Shown one piece after another: positions 28,463-37,330 of a stretch of DNA of 64,000 nucleotides (position 1 is its first letter; each line of letters starts with the position of its first letter). Position numbers and translations under genes: made by a program. The notes under the pieces are model-generated. The model was not told where the DNA came from and made no database searches. It saw nothing but the letters and a program-made list of their open reading frames with translations. The DNA comes from Actinomycetota bacterium (GTDB lineage Bacteria > Actinomycetota > Humimicrobiia > Humimicrobiales > Humimicrobiaceae): assembly GCA_028698215.1 (NCBI GenBank), contig JAQVDY010000003.1, forward strand, positions 1-64,000, written 5' to 3'.

Positions 28463-30673
28463 TTGTATCTAAAAACTATCACTCTTCGAGGATTTAAATC
28501 ATTTAAAACTAAAAATACTTTGGTTTTTGAACCTGGAGTAAGCGTAGTCGTTGGCCCTAACGGCAGCGGCAAAAGCAATATTGCTGATGCCATATCCTGG
28601 GTTTTGGGCGAACAAAGCCCAAAATCATTAAGGGGAGCCAGCATGGGTGACGTAATTTTCAGGAATAAAGAAGAAGAGATGGGGATAGCAGAAGTATCTC
28701 TCATTTTTGATAATAAGGACAAGGCCATAGATCTTGATTTCAGTGAAGTTAAATTTACCAGGAGGGTATATTCCGAGGGAGGAAGTGATTATTTTGTAAA
28801 TAGCTCTCCCTGCAGGCTGATGGATATACAAGAGCTTCTGGCAGATAGCGGAATCGGCAAGGGTCTATATACCATTATAAATCAAGGCCAAATCAACGAA
28901 ATGGCTATTTTAAAACCCCAAGAAAGAAAACAAATAATTGATGAGGTAGTAGGGATTTCCAAGCACAAGATAAGAAGAGAAAAATCAGAGCAAAAGTTGA
29001 AGGACGTAGAAGAGGACATGGGGAGAATCAATGACTTGATGGGAGAGATAAAAAGAACCATGGACCCCTTGGAGATTGAAGCGGCCAAGGCCAGGGAGTA
29101 TTCAGAGGTGGCCAATCAATTAAAGAATCTGGAGTTATCCCTATTTATTACCCAAATTAATCAATTAAACCAGGCTTGGAATAATAAAAATAAGTTAGGG
29201 CATGGCCTTGAACAAAAATTAAAGGAATCAAAGCTTAAACTAGCACAGCAAACTAAAAGATATAATCAATACCAAGAGGAAATTGGCAGTGAACTTAATG
29301 AATACCGGTATTGGGAAAATACAGTAAACCAAATAGAAGTGCAGTCCGGCAGGCTATCTAATATTAAAGAATTATGCTCCAGCAAAGTAAACGTTTTTTC
29401 TACTTTGGCCAGTATGTTTGAATTTAGGATGGAGCCGGTGAAAGAAAAGGAGGAGGATACCTGGTATCAAAAATTGGAGAGGGTACAGATTTTGTTTGAG
29501 GATTTTTTTGAGAAAGTGGAGAAAAGTTTGGACAGTAGCCCTCAGGCCCAAAAATTAAGCAACCTGGGCAAAAATATAAAATTAAAAATAATAGAAATAT
29601 TAAAACTATACGGGCAGGAAAAGAAAAAAATAGAGAGGCTGGAAGAAAAAAGAAAAATAGGACAAGCCTTAAGGAAGGCCTGCCTTACCTATTCCCAGGA
29701 ATCCAAAAGGCTGCTGCTGGCGGTAAAGGGTTTACAGCAGGGGGCAAAATCCTTGAAGGGTAAAGCTTATCCTGAATATGACAAAATAAAAAGGGAGGTC
29801 CAACAGGAAAGATCAGCCATTGAAAGCCTGAACCAGGAATTGAATCAAATTAAAAATGAAAACAGCCAAATGGAAAACCAGATTTATAAAAACAACTTAG
29901 ATATTGAACAAATAAAGGAAAAAACAGAGAATTTGACCAGGTATATAGTAGACAATTATAACCTGTCCATCGATTATATTGTTAAGAATTACCAACCAGC
30001 AGACGAAATGGTCCGCACCAGGGAAATAATTAGTAAACTAAAAGCAAGAATGAGAAACTTTGGGAACATCAATCCCAATGCTTCAGTGGAGTTCGAAAGG
30101 ATTAAAAAAAGATTTGATTTCCTGAACAGCCAGAAAGAGGATTTGCTGGGAAGCAAAGAGAAACTGGAAAAGCTTATAATGGATATGAATACGCAGATAA
30201 AAGATATGTTTCTGCAAAAATATGAGCGAATAAATGAGAGCTTTAATTATTACTTCAAGGTCTTGTTTCCGCTGGGAAATGGTGAGCTTATTCTAGCTAC
30301 TGATGGGAATGAAAAGGATATGGGAGTGGATCTTAAAGTGGACATCGGTAACAATAAATTTGTTCCTTTATCATTGCTTTCCGGAGGAGAAAAAACCCTG
30401 GTATCCATGGCTTTTCTGTTTTCAATATTTGCCACTAACCTTTCTCCTTTTTACATTTTAGACGAAGCTGATGCTGCCTTGGATGATGTAAACATTGACC
30501 GGTTTTTGTCATTATTAAAAAAATTTGCCGAAACCCAGCAAATAATATTGATAACCCATCAGAAAAAAACCATGGAAATAGCGGATACCATATATGGGGT
30601 AAGCATGCAATCGGATGGAGTATCCAAAATAGTGTCAGAAAAAATAGAAAGAAGCGATGAGAAAGTTAATTAA
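28463..30673 (+). CDS. smc: Short SMC-family ATPase lacking a recognisable hinge
   Basis: SMC proteins fold and segregate chromosomes. This product is 736 residues against about 1170-1190 for normal bacterial SMC, in one unbroken frame. The head is complete: Walker A GPNGSGKS (31-38), Q-loop NQGQINEM (140-147), signature LSGGEK (639-644), Walker [13 protein letters not shown] (664-675) and switch His699. Head-proximal arms keep family sequence ([16 protein letters not shown] at 164-179; a [14 protein letters not shown]-type stretch at 534-562). The centre (about 310-390) has none of the Gly-rich hinge pattern and no CxxC zinc hook. A turn is possible at DSSP (357-360). TTG 28463 is the only usable start. 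The order rnc-smc-ftsY argues that this is the resident smc. Confidence 0.85.
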   Translation: MYLKTITLRGFKSFKTKNTLVFEPGVSVVVGPNGSGKSNIADAISWVLGEQSPKSLRGASMGDVIFRNKEEEMGIAEVSLIFDNKDKAIDLDFSEVKFTRRVYSEGGSDYFVNSSPCRLMDIQELLADSGIGKGLYTIINQGQINEMAILKPQERKQIIDEVVGISKHKIRREKSEQKLKDVEEDMGRINDLMGEIKRTMDPLEIEAAKAREYSEVANQLKNLELSLFITQINQLNQAWNNKNKLGHGLEQKLKESKLKLAQQTKRYNQYQEEIGSELNEYRYWENTVNQIEVQSGRLSNIKELCSSKVNVFSTLASMFEFRMEPVKEKEEDTWYQKLERVQILFEDFFEKVEKSLDSSPQAQKLSNLGKNIKLKIIEILKLYGQEKKKIERLEEKRKIGQALRKACLTYSQESKRLLLAVKGLQQGAKSLKGKAYPEYDKIKREVQQERSAIESLNQELNQIKNENSQMENQIYKNNLDIEQIKEKTENLTRYIVDNYNLSIDYIVKNYQPADEMVRTREIISKLKARMRNFGNINPNASVEFERIKKRFDFLNSQKEDLLGSKEKLEKLIMDMNTQIKDMFLQKYERINESFNYYFKVLFPLGNGELILATDGNEKDMGVDLKVDIGNNKFVPLSLLSGGEKTLVSMAFLFSIFATNLSPFYILDEADAALDDVNIDRFLSLLKKFAETQQIILITHQKKTMEIADTIYGVSMQSDGVSKIVSEKIERSDEKVN

Positions 30674-31529
30674 GAATTTCAATTATTTTGTAAATAAATT
30701 AAAAAATAATGACCAGGATGTATGGGAAGAGCTGGAAGAAGAGCTTATATTGGGAGATATAAATGCTGCTACTGCCGCTTTCTTGCTGGAAGAAATAAAG
30801 ACTGCAGTGCTAAGCGAAAAGATAATCAGTCCGGATAGAGTAAAAGAATTGTTGAAACAAAAAATTGAAGATATCCTAAATGCGCAGAGTGTTGAAGGCT
30901 TAAAGGACCCAGACTACATTCCGGCAGTTTATTTGATAATAGGGGTAAACGGGGTGGGTAAAACCACTACCTTGGCAAAAATAGCACGGTTGCTTCAGAG
31001 AGATGGTAAAACGGTTCTTATTGCTGCTGCTGACACTTACCGGGCAGCTGCTGTAGAGCAAATAGAGCACCATGCCCAGGCAATAGGAATACCAGTAGTT
31101 AGCCACCAAAGGAATTCAGATCCGGGGGCAGTGGTATATGATAGTATAGAGAAAGCTATAGCTAACCAAATAGATGTAGTACTAATAGATACAGCAGGAA
31201 GGATGCAGACCTCCTATAACCTTATGGAAGAATTAAAAAAGGTAAGCAGGGTAGTAAACAAGAAGCTGGGCAGGGATCCGGATGAAGTACTGCTGGTATT
31301 AGACTCCACTACCGGGCAGAATGCAAAAACACAAGCTGAAATATTTAACCAGGCCTTAAAAGTAACCGGATTGGTACTAACTAAAACTGATGGTACTTCT
31401 AAGGGAGGAATAGCGGTTACCATAAAGCATGAATTGGGATTAGGGGTAAAACTTATTGGTAGTGGTGAAAAATTAGACGATCTATCATATTTTGACCCTA
31501 AAAAATATGTTGATTTATTGATATCCTAA
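30657..31529 (+). CDS. ftsY: Signal recognition particle receptor FtsY
   Basis: FtsY is the membrane-associated GTPase that receives SRP-ribosome complexes. The 290-residue product is essentially the NG core: N-domain helices (1-85), P-loop GVNGVGKTT (96-104), the DTYRAAAVEQ segment, DTAGRMQ, and TKTDGTSKGG near the C-terminus. The acidic A domain of E. coli FtsY is lacking, as in many Gram-positive-type bacteria. It starts inside smc (17-base overlap), suggesting coupling, and is followed after 13 bases by its partner ffh. Confidence 0.96.
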   Translation: MRKLIKNFNYFVNKLKNNDQDVWEELEEELILGDINAATAAFLLEEIKTAVLSEKIISPDRVKELLKQKIEDILNAQSVEGLKDPDYIPAVYLIIGVNGVGKTTTLAKIARLLQRDGKTVLIAAADTYRAAAVEQIEHHAQAIGIPVVSHQRNSDPGAVVYDSIEKAIANQIDVVLIDTAGRMQTSYNLMEELKKVSRVVNKKLGRDPDEVLLVLDSTTGQNAKTQAEIFNQALKVTGLVLTKTDGTSKGGIAVTIKHELGLGVKLIGSGEKLDDLSYFDPKKYVDLLIS

Positions 31530-31542
31530 AAGGGGTAGTAAA

Positions 31543-32874
31543 ATGTTTGAATTCTTATCAGATAAATTTGAAAATCTTTTTTTTAAAATAAAAAATAAGG
31601 GGAAACTTTCCCCCCAAGACCTCGATGCTGCATTAAAAGAAATAAAATATGCCTTACTGGAAGCCGATGTAAATTTTAAGGTGGTCAAAAAACTCTTAGA
31701 GGAGATAAAAGAAAAAGCAATCGGGGAAAAAATCACAGAAAGCCTAACCCCCTATCAACAGGTGGTTAAAATTGTAAATGACCAGATTGTAAATATACTG
31801 GGTGGCTCTACGGGGACCATTAATCTTACCAATAAGCCGCCTACCATTATCATGACTGTAGGTCTTCAGGGTACCGGTAAAACCTCTTCAGTGGTAAAAA
31901 TGGCTAATTATTTTAAAAATGAACATCAAAAAAAAGTATCAGTGATAGCATCAGACGTATATCGGCCGGCAGCTATACTGCAATTAAGGGATATGGCGGA
32001 GACCATAGGAGTAGAGGTTTATTCAGAAAAAGGGGATGACCCGGTAAGCATATCAGCCAATGGTGTGGCTAAATTTAAAAAAGAAGGCAGTGATATTGTG
32101 ATAATCGATACTGCAGGACGACTGCAGATTGATCAAAAAATGATGACAGAGATTACTAATATTAAACATAAGGTCAAACCGCATCAGGTATTATTGGTAT
32201 TGGATGCCATGACTGGCCAGGAAGCAGTAAATATTGCTACCGCCTTTAATGCTGAGGTTGACTATGACGGATTAATTATGACCAAAATAGATAGTGATTC
32301 TAGGGGAGGGGCAGCCTTATCAGTTCATTATGTAACCAAGAAGCCTATTAAGTTTATGTCCACCGGAGAAAAAGTGGATGACTTTGAGCTGTTCCATCCT
32401 GACCGCATAGCTTCAAGGATCTTGGGTATGGGGGATGTATTAACCCTGATTGAAAATGCAGAAAAAGCTATTGACCAGAAGTCTGCCCAGAGATTTGAAC
32501 AAAAAATAAGGAAAAATGAACTTAATTTTGAGGATTTTATAGAGCAGCTGAAAAGTGTGAGGAAGATGGGTTCCATGGATAAGATTTTTTCCATGTTGCC
32601 GATAGGTGGTAAAAACAAGATTCTTAAAAACATTAACCTGGATGATTCTCAGCTAAAACCCATTGAAGCGATGATTGGGTCTATGACCGTGGAGGAAAGA
32701 AGAAATCCCATGATTATAAATGGGAGCAGAAAAAGAAGGATTGCCAATGGAAGTGGCACATCAGTGGCAGAAGTAAACAGGCTGATAAAACAATTTGCAG
32801 CTACACGGCAGATGCTCAAACAGTTTTCTGGAAACATGTCAGGAATGGATTTGCCATTTGGAAAAATGAGATAA
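31543..32874 (+). CDS. ffh: Signal recognition particle protein Ffh
   Basis: Ffh binds signal sequences and SRP RNA. The 443-residue product has an N domain, a GTPase with P-loop GLQGTGKTS (107-115), DVYRPAAILQL, DTAGRLQID and TKIDSDSRGG. A methionine-rich C-terminal M domain (about 300-443) contains the RNA-binding segment NGSGTSVAEVNRLIKQF. Length is typical. Both SRP GTPases are adjacent here; the 4.5S RNA gene was not seen in the window. Confidence 0.97.
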   Translation: MFEFLSDKFENLFFKIKNKGKLSPQDLDAALKEIKYALLEADVNFKVVKKLLEEIKEKAIGEKITESLTPYQQVVKIVNDQIVNILGGSTGTINLTNKPPTIIMTVGLQGTGKTSSVVKMANYFKNEHQKKVSVIASDVYRPAAILQLRDMAETIGVEVYSEKGDDPVSISANGVAKFKKEGSDIVIIDTAGRLQIDQKMMTEITNIKHKVKPHQVLLVLDAMTGQEAVNIATAFNAEVDYDGLIMTKIDSDSRGGAALSVHYVTKKPIKFMSTGEKVDDFELFHPDRIASRILGMGDVLTLIENAEKAIDQKSAQRFEQKIRKNELNFEDFIEQLKSVRKMGSMDKIFSMLPIGGKNKILKNINLDDSQLKPIEAMIGSMTVEERRNPMIINGSRKRRIANGSGTSVAEVNRLIKQFAATRQMLKQFSGNMSGMDLPFGKMR

Positions 32875-32884
32875 TAAAAAAATT

Positions 32885-32912
32885 TTGCAAGATGTTGATA
32901 AAAATATATAAT
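32885..32912 (+). promoter_or_regulatory. Promoter of the rpsP operon
   Basis: TTGCAA (32885-32890) and TATAAT (32907-32912) are 16 bases apart. Transcription starting near 32919 would give a leader of about 40 bases with AGGAGG before rpsP. It lies in the only sizeable gap between ffh and rplS, so it should serve rpsP-khpA-rimM-trmD and probably rplS. Confidence 0.65.
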
Positions 32913-32957
32913 AATTAGACAATGGCTATATATTTAGTAATTTAGGAGGTTAAGGTA

Positions 32958-33215
32958 TTGAGCGTAAAGATTAGATTGACCAGGATGGGTTTTAAGAAAA
33001 AGCCATTCTACAGGATTGTAGTAGCAGATAGTAGATCTCCCAGAGATGGTAAGTTCATTGATAATATCGGAACTTATGATCCCAAGAGCGAGCCTTCCAA
33101 GATAGAAGTTGATAAGGAGAAAGCTCTGGAATGGATTAAAAAGGGGGCCAAGCCCAGCAATACAGTGCAGAAGCTTTTCGAAAAAATTAATTTAATCAGT
33201 AGTGACAACAAATAA
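32958..33215 (+). CDS. rpsP: Ribosomal protein bS16
   Basis: bS16 is a small-subunit assembly protein. The 85-residue product has the family N-terminus [29 protein letters not shown] in essence, then IGTYDP and [17 protein letters not shown]. Start is TTG 32958 with a strong TAGGAGGT upstream. It opens the rpsP-khpA-rimM-trmD-rplS cluster. khpA begins 16 bases after its stop. Confidence 0.96.
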   Translation: MSVKIRLTRMGFKKKPFYRIVVADSRSPRDGKFIDNIGTYDPKSEPSKIEVDKEKALEWIKKGAKPSNTVQKLFEKINLISSDNK

Positions 33216-33231
33216 GAACTGGAGGTCAATT

Positions 33232-33465
33232 GTGAAAGAACTACTAGAGTACATGGTAAAAGAACTGGTTGATAATCCTGAGGAGGTTCAAATTACCGAA
33301 GAAGAGGAGGATGAAAAGACAGTAATTTTTAAGTTAAAAGTAGCTGAAGACGACCTTGGCAAAGTAATTGGCAAGAAGGGAAGAACAGCCAATGCGCTTA
33401 GAGTGGTTATGAGAGCAGCTTCTGCAAAAAGAGGAAAATCATCTATTGTTAAAATATTGGATTGA
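33232..33465 (+). CDS. khpA: KH-domain RNA-binding protein KhpA
   Basis: KhpA is a small RNA-binding protein that in Gram-positive bacteria acts with KhpB. The 77-residue product is almost entirely one KH domain with the GKVIGKKGRTANALR loop (about 46-60). GTG 33232 is chosen because GGAGG (33221-33225) lies six bases upstream and the protein then starts VKELLEYMVKELV like its relatives. An upstream extension would overlap rpsP. Its position after rpsP is the standard one. Confidence 0.92.
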   Translation: MKELLEYMVKELVDNPEEVQITEEEEDEKTVIFKLKVAEDDLGKVIGKKGRTANALRVVMRAASAKRGKSSIVKILD

Positions 33466-33486
33466 TGCCTCAAGTTTTTTAAAATA

Positions 33487-33492
33487 TATAAT
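33487..33492 (+). promoter_or_regulatory. Possible -10 box just upstream of rimM
   Basis: A perfect TATAAT ends 12 bases before the rimM ATG. With TTGATG at 33462-33467 the spacer would be 19, which is long. A transcript from here would start about five bases before the ATG, i.e. be nearly leaderless. No Shine-Dalgarno sequence is present before rimM. The surrounding sequence is AT-rich, so chance is a real alternative. Confidence 0.3.
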
Positions 33493-33504
33493 TTTAGACA
33501 TCTT

Positions 33505-34029
33505 ATGTCTTTAAGAATTATTGGGATAATCGGTAAACCACACGGGGTTAAGGGGTATATAACTTTAAGACTCTATACCGATTATCCCAAATCTATTAAA
33601 GAGGGAGAGATACTGTCAGTTTCTAAAACAGGTTCCAAAACCCTTACTGTTGGCAGCATTAAAGCAGGGGGCAGAAGCGATTGCCTGCTGGTAAAGTTTT
33701 TGGAGCTGGATAGCCGTGATGCAGCAGAATCCTATAGGGGCTGCCCCCTATACCGGCTTGACCAGCATAAGCACCAATTGGATCCAGGGTCTTATTGGGC
33801 TGATGATTTGCCAGGGTGCAAAATTTATTTTAAAAAAAAGTATGTAGGAATGGTGGCAGAGGCCTGGGATATGCCCGCAAATTATGTTTTATCAGTAGAT
33901 ATTGACAATGAAGATCTGCAGAAGAAGTTAGGCGGAAACATATTAATACCTTTTACAGAAACCTATATTGATGAAGTTGATTCTAATAGGGGTATAATCA
34001 CTTTAAAGCTGCTGCCGGAATATATCTGA
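33505..34029 (+). CDS. rimM: Ribosome maturation factor RimM
   Basis: RimM assists 30S head maturation, contacting uS19 and the bS16 region. The 174-residue product has the N-terminal GIIGKPHGVKGYITLRLYTD domain and a C-terminal PRC-barrel with GSYWADDLPGC and ILIPFTETYIDEVD. No Shine-Dalgarno sequence is visible before ATG 33505, unlike the strong sites before rpsP and khpA. That would lower its expression relative to the ribosomal proteins, as is known for the E. coli operon. Confidence 0.94.
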   Translation: MSLRIIGIIGKPHGVKGYITLRLYTDYPKSIKEGEILSVSKTGSKTLTVGSIKAGGRSDCLLVKFLELDSRDAAESYRGCPLYRLDQHKHQLDPGSYWADDLPGCKIYFKKKYVGMVAEAWDMPANYVLSVDIDNEDLQKKLGGNILIPFTETYIDEVDSNRGIITLKLLPEYI

Positions 34030-34039
34030 TTTTATAATT

Positions 34040-34738
34040 ATGTTACACATAAGCATTATAACCATTTTTCCTGATATATTTAATGATTTTTTTAAACATG
34101 GAATCATAAGAGAGGCTCTTGCCCAGAGTCTCTGTAAGGTGGATATCCATAATCTTAGGGATTTTACCAGTGATAAACATAAAAAAGTAGATGACCGCCC
34201 TTATGGTGGAGGGGCAGGGATGGTATTTATGCCCCAGCCGTTAGATGATGCTATTAATCATATCCGGTCTAAAACAGCTAGGGGGCAGGTAATGCCAAAA
34301 ACCATTCTGCTTACCCCGAAAGGGCAGACTCTTACCCAAAACTTATTATACCGCATGCTTGAATTTGAAAACATGATTCTGGTATGCGGTAGGTATGAGG
34401 GAGTGGACCAAAGGGTAATAGACCTGGATATAGATATGGAAATATCCATAGGGGATTATGTATTATCTGGAGGCGAGGTTCCTGCTATGGTGGTTATGGA
34501 TGGTTTAATAAGGCTTCTTCCAGGTGCGGTGGGGAAAAAGGAGTCTGTGGAGCAGGAGTCTTTCCAAACAAACCTGCTGGATTATCCCCAATATACCAGG
34601 CCTCCGGTTTTCAGGGGGTTAAAAGTGCCAGAGGTGTTGTTAAGCGGAAACCATCAGGAAATAAAAGCATGGCGAAATATCCAGTCTATAAATCTTACTA
34701 GAAACAGAAGGCCTGATTTATTTGACAAAAAAAGTTAA
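34040..34738 (+). CDS. trmD: tRNA (guanine-N1)-methyltransferase TrmD
   Basis: TrmD makes m1G37 in tRNAs, preventing frameshifts. The 232-residue product has the knotted SPOUT fold motifs: IFPDIFNDFF near the N-terminus, DRPYGGGAGMV, the SAM-binding LVCGRYEGVDQRV and IGDYVLSGGE, followed by LLPGAVG. It starts ten bases after rimM without a visible ribosome-binding site. Its neighbours are those of the classical rpsP operon. Confidence 0.96.
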   Translation: MLHISIITIFPDIFNDFFKHGIIREALAQSLCKVDIHNLRDFTSDKHKKVDDRPYGGGAGMVFMPQPLDDAINHIRSKTARGQVMPKTILLTPKGQTLTQNLLYRMLEFENMILVCGRYEGVDQRVIDLDIDMEISIGDYVLSGGEVPAMVVMDGLIRLLPGAVGKKESVEQESFQTNLLDYPQYTRPPVFRGLKVPEVLLSGNHQEIKAWRNIQSINLTRNRRPDLFDKKS

Positions 34739-34798
34739 ATTTCTTATATTTGTTTAGTTTTGAAAAAGTTAATAAATTAATATACAGGTTGGTGAAAA

Positions 34799-35143
34799 AT
34801 GAATACGCTGGATAAGGTAGAAAATAAATATATCAGATCAGACATTCCCGAGTTTAAGCCAGGGGATAAAGTCAAGGTCAATATCAAGATCAGTGAAGAA
34901 AACAAGGACCGGGTACAGACTTTTGAGGGCATAGTCATAAAGAAACAGGGAAGCGGCTTGAATGAGACTTTCACTGTTAGAAAAATATCCTTTAACAATA
35001 TAGGAGTAGAAAGAACATTCTTGGTTAACTCTCCGGTAATACAGTCTATCCAGAGAATGGAACAGGGCTTGGTGAGGCGGGCTAAGCTGTATTACCTCAG
35101 GGATAAGATTGGTAAAAAGTCTAAAGTGAAATTTAAAAAATAG
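34799..35143 (+). CDS. rplS: Ribosomal protein bL19
   Basis: bL19 sits at the 30S-50S interface. The 114-residue product has IPEFKPGDKVKVNIKI, the RVQTFEGIVI strand, the KQGSGLNETFTVRKIS segment and the basic tail RRAKLYYLRDKIGKKSKVKF. AGGTTGGTG precedes ATG 34799. A TTGAAA/TATACA pair upstream is too close to the start to leave room for a ribosome-binding site and was not accepted as a promoter. Confidence 0.96.
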   Translation: MNTLDKVENKYIRSDIPEFKPGDKVKVNIKISEENKDRVQTFEGIVIKKQGSGLNETFTVRKISFNNIGVERTFLVNSPVIQSIQRMEQGLVRRAKLYYLRDKIGKKSKVKFKK

Positions 35144-35155
35144 CACGCCTGCTAA

Positions 35156-35683
35156 ATGACAAAAAAAAATAAATTAAAAGAATTCTTAGGCTACCTGATA
35201 GTAGTAGTTATTGCGGTAGCCTTTTCTTTAACTCTAAGGACTTTTATATTTGAGCCTTTTATTGTTCCCACCCCTTCTATGGAGCCCACTTTGCTGGTAG
35301 GAGATAAGGTTATAGTAAACAAACTTTCTTACAGGTGGGGAAAAATAGGGAGAGGGGATCTGGTAGTTTTCTATTCGCCTACAGAGCCAGGCAAGGAATT
35401 GGTAAAAAGGGCTATCGGCCTTCCCGGGGAAGAAATAACTTTGACTACCGAGGGCCAGATATTGATAAATGGCCAAAATATGGAAGAAAACTATTTTACA
35501 CCACCATCTAATACCAGTTACCAGAACCAGACCATAATTTTGGGCCAAGAAGAATATTTCGTGATGGGGGATAACCGCCAGAATAGTTTGGACAGCAGAT
35601 ATTTTGGTCCTATTCCCAAATCCACCATATTTGGTAAACTGGTATTTATATACTGGCCTCCTAATAGGCTAAGGGCCATATAG
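35156..35683 (+). CDS. lepB: Signal peptidase I
   Basis: LepB cleaves signal peptides on the outer face of the membrane. The 175-residue product has one N-terminal transmembrane helix (about 10-28), the catalytic Ser41 in TPSMEPTL, the catalytic Lys84 in VKRAIGLPGE, and the C-terminal GDNRQNSLDSR motif. It is short and single-spanning like Gram-positive SipS-type enzymes. It follows rplS by 12 bases and precedes rnhB. The N-terminus contains an A9 run (35161-35169) read in frame. Confidence 0.95.
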   Translation: MTKKNKLKEFLGYLIVVVIAVAFSLTLRTFIFEPFIVPTPSMEPTLLVGDKVIVNKLSYRWGKIGRGDLVVFYSPTEPGKELVKRAIGLPGEEITLTTEGQILINGQNMEENYFTPPSNTSYQNQTIILGQEEYFVMGDNRQNSLDSRYFGPIPKSTIFGKLVFIYWPPNRLRAI

Positions 35684-35740
35684 GCCTTTATTTATCATTA
35701 GGCATGGCTGCAGTAAAACTACCTAGAATTTTGTTCCGCT

Positions 35741-36364
35741 ATGGATATAAAGGAAACCAACAGATTACTTAATTACTGTGTTTTTGAAAATAGCCTGTAT
35801 GAGTGCGGTTTTAAAAACATAGCAGGTGTAGATGAGGCAGGCAGGGGATGTTTAGCCGGCCCTTTGGTAGCGGCAGCAGTAATTATGGATCAAAAAAGCT
35901 TACTTATAGAGAGACTCAATGATTCCAAAAAGCTGACGCCATTACAACGGACAATTTTGTTTGATGAAATTATTAGCCGCAGCATCTGCTGGTCGGCCGC
36001 AGCGGTAAGGCCGAACCAGATAGACGAAATTAATATTGGCAGGGCAAACCTTTTGGCGCTTAAGCGGGCCTCAGAAAAGTTAAAGGTACAGCCTGATATT
36101 ATATTATCAGATTTTTTTCAATTTGAGTCTTCGGTAGATGTGATACCATTAACTGGAGGTGACCGTCTTAGTATTTCCATTGCCGCAGCTTCAGTGGTAG
36201 CCAAAGTGATAAGGGATACTATAATGGTAAAGATGGACCAGCTTTATCCCGAATATGATTTTAAAAAAAATAAGGGTTATGCTACCAGGGATCATCTATT
36301 AAGGCTTCAGAAGTATGGGCCGTGCCCCATACACAGAATGAGCTTTTCCGGGGTATTAACTTAA
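35741..36364 (+). CDS. rnhB: Ribonuclease HII
   Basis: RNase HII removes ribonucleotides and RNA primers from DNA hybrids. The 207-residue product has the family signature GVDEAGRGCLAGPL with metal-binding Asp31 and Glu32, LNDSKKL, and the late ASVVAKVIRD segment with DFKKNKGYAT. Length is usual. It lies between lepB and dprA; yraN and comM, common neighbours in this cluster, are not present. Confidence 0.95.
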   Translation: MDIKETNRLLNYCVFENSLYECGFKNIAGVDEAGRGCLAGPLVAAAVIMDQKSLLIERLNDSKKLTPLQRTILFDEIISRSICWSAAAVRPNQIDEINIGRANLLALKRASEKLKVQPDIILSDFFQFESSVDVIPLTGGDRLSISIAAASVVAKVIRDTIMVKMDQLYPEYDFKKNKGYATRDHLLRLQKYGPCPIHRMSFSGVLT

Positions 36365-36372
36365 ATACATAT

Positions 36373-36399
36373 TTGACTATATGTACATAATAATATAAC
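36373..36399 (+). promoter_or_regulatory. Possible promoter before dprA
   Basis: TTGACT (36373-36378) and TATAAC (36394-36399) are 15 bases apart, or 16 if the -35 is read as TTTGAC. The start would be near 36406, within a few bases of the dprA start region, so the leader would be very short. This spacing weakens the call. Confidence 0.35.
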
Positions 36400-36407
36400 C
36401 TGTAGGG

Positions 36408-37259
36408 GTGGTAATTTCAGAAACAACCCAGAAATTAATCTACCTGATTTATGTCTTGGGAATCAGGAAAGAAAGATTGATGGCTGTATACCGCAAATTT
36501 AGCGATAATATGGATAAAACTTTCCGTTATTTTAATGTCAGACCTTCCTTTAAAAATAGTACCAAACTGTATAATATCCTTAAATCAATAAAAAATAATG
36601 GCATTGGGGCCATTGATATAACTGATGTAGATTACCCCTGGCTTTTAAAAAATATTATTACAGCCCCGCCCATACTGTTTATAAAAGGCAGGCCTTTACT
36701 GCAAAACCTTAAAATAGCAGTTGTGGGTACCAGAAAGGCTTCCAGTTACGGTCTTAAAGCTGCCGCTTATTGGGGAGCAAGGCTATCGAAAGCGGGGTTA
36801 ACCGTCGTTAGCGGCTTGGCCCACGGTATTGATAGCAGCGCCCAGGAGGCAGCACTAAATCATAAGGGAGGAAGCATTGGCGTACTGGGTTGCGGCATAG
36901 GTTACGTTTATCCTATCCAAAATAATTATTTATTTAAAAGAATAGTCCAAAACGGAACTTTAATATCTGAATATCTTCCCTATAGTACTCCCAAAAAAAT
37001 AAATTTTATACAAAGGAATAGAATAATAAGCGGCTTGTGCGGCGGCACCTTGGTGGTAGAGAGCGCGGAGCGGGGAGGTTCATTGATTACTGCTAATTTT
37101 GCTTTAGAGCAGGGAAGAGAAGTATTTGCGGTGCCGGGAAGCATATTCAGTCCGGTAAGCCAGGGCACCCATAATCTTATACAGAACGGGGCCAAACTTG
37201 TTTACCGGCTGGAGCATGTTTTGGATGAATTAATAGAAGCCGGTAATAAGTTGTCATAA
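36408..37259 (+). CDS. dprA: DNA-processing protein DprA (Smf)
   Basis: DprA protects incoming single-stranded DNA and loads RecA during transformation; it is also widespread in non-competent bacteria. The 283-residue product has an N-terminal SAM-like region (1-70) and a Rossmann core with IAVVGTRKASSYG, VVSGLAHGIDSSAQEAAL, GVLGCGIGYVYP and a late VFAVPGSIFSPVSQGTHNLIQ-like segment. No C-terminal winged helix is present. The start is uncertain: GTG 36408 overlaps its only Shine-Dalgarno candidate (AGGGG 36404-36408), while ATT 36414 has better spacing. Confidence 0.92.
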   Translation: MVISETTQKLIYLIYVLGIRKERLMAVYRKFSDNMDKTFRYFNVRPSFKNSTKLYNILKSIKNNGIGAIDITDVDYPWLLKNIITAPPILFIKGRPLLQNLKIAVVGTRKASSYGLKAAAYWGARLSKAGLTVVSGLAHGIDSSAQEAALNHKGGSIGVLGCGIGYVYPIQNNYLFKRIVQNGTLISEYLPYSTPKKINFIQRNRIISGLCGGTLVVESAERGGSLITANFALEQGREVFAVPGSIFSPVSQGTHNLIQNGAKLVYRLEHVLDELIEAGNKLS

Positions 37260-37330
37260 AACCTGTTTATATATGCTCAATATGATTATAATAAAAGCAA
37301 TATATTTACCAAATTAGTAAAGGTTATATT

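Noticed and set aside
28463-30673. Short smc as two fragments or a frameshifted full-length gene
   Set aside because: There is a single continuous frame; ftsY starts within its end and rnc ends just before it, leaving no room for about 430 missing residues.
34760-34786. Promoter TTGAAA/TATACA before rplS
   Set aside because: The spacer is only 15 and the predicted start would fall inside the rplS ribosome-binding site.
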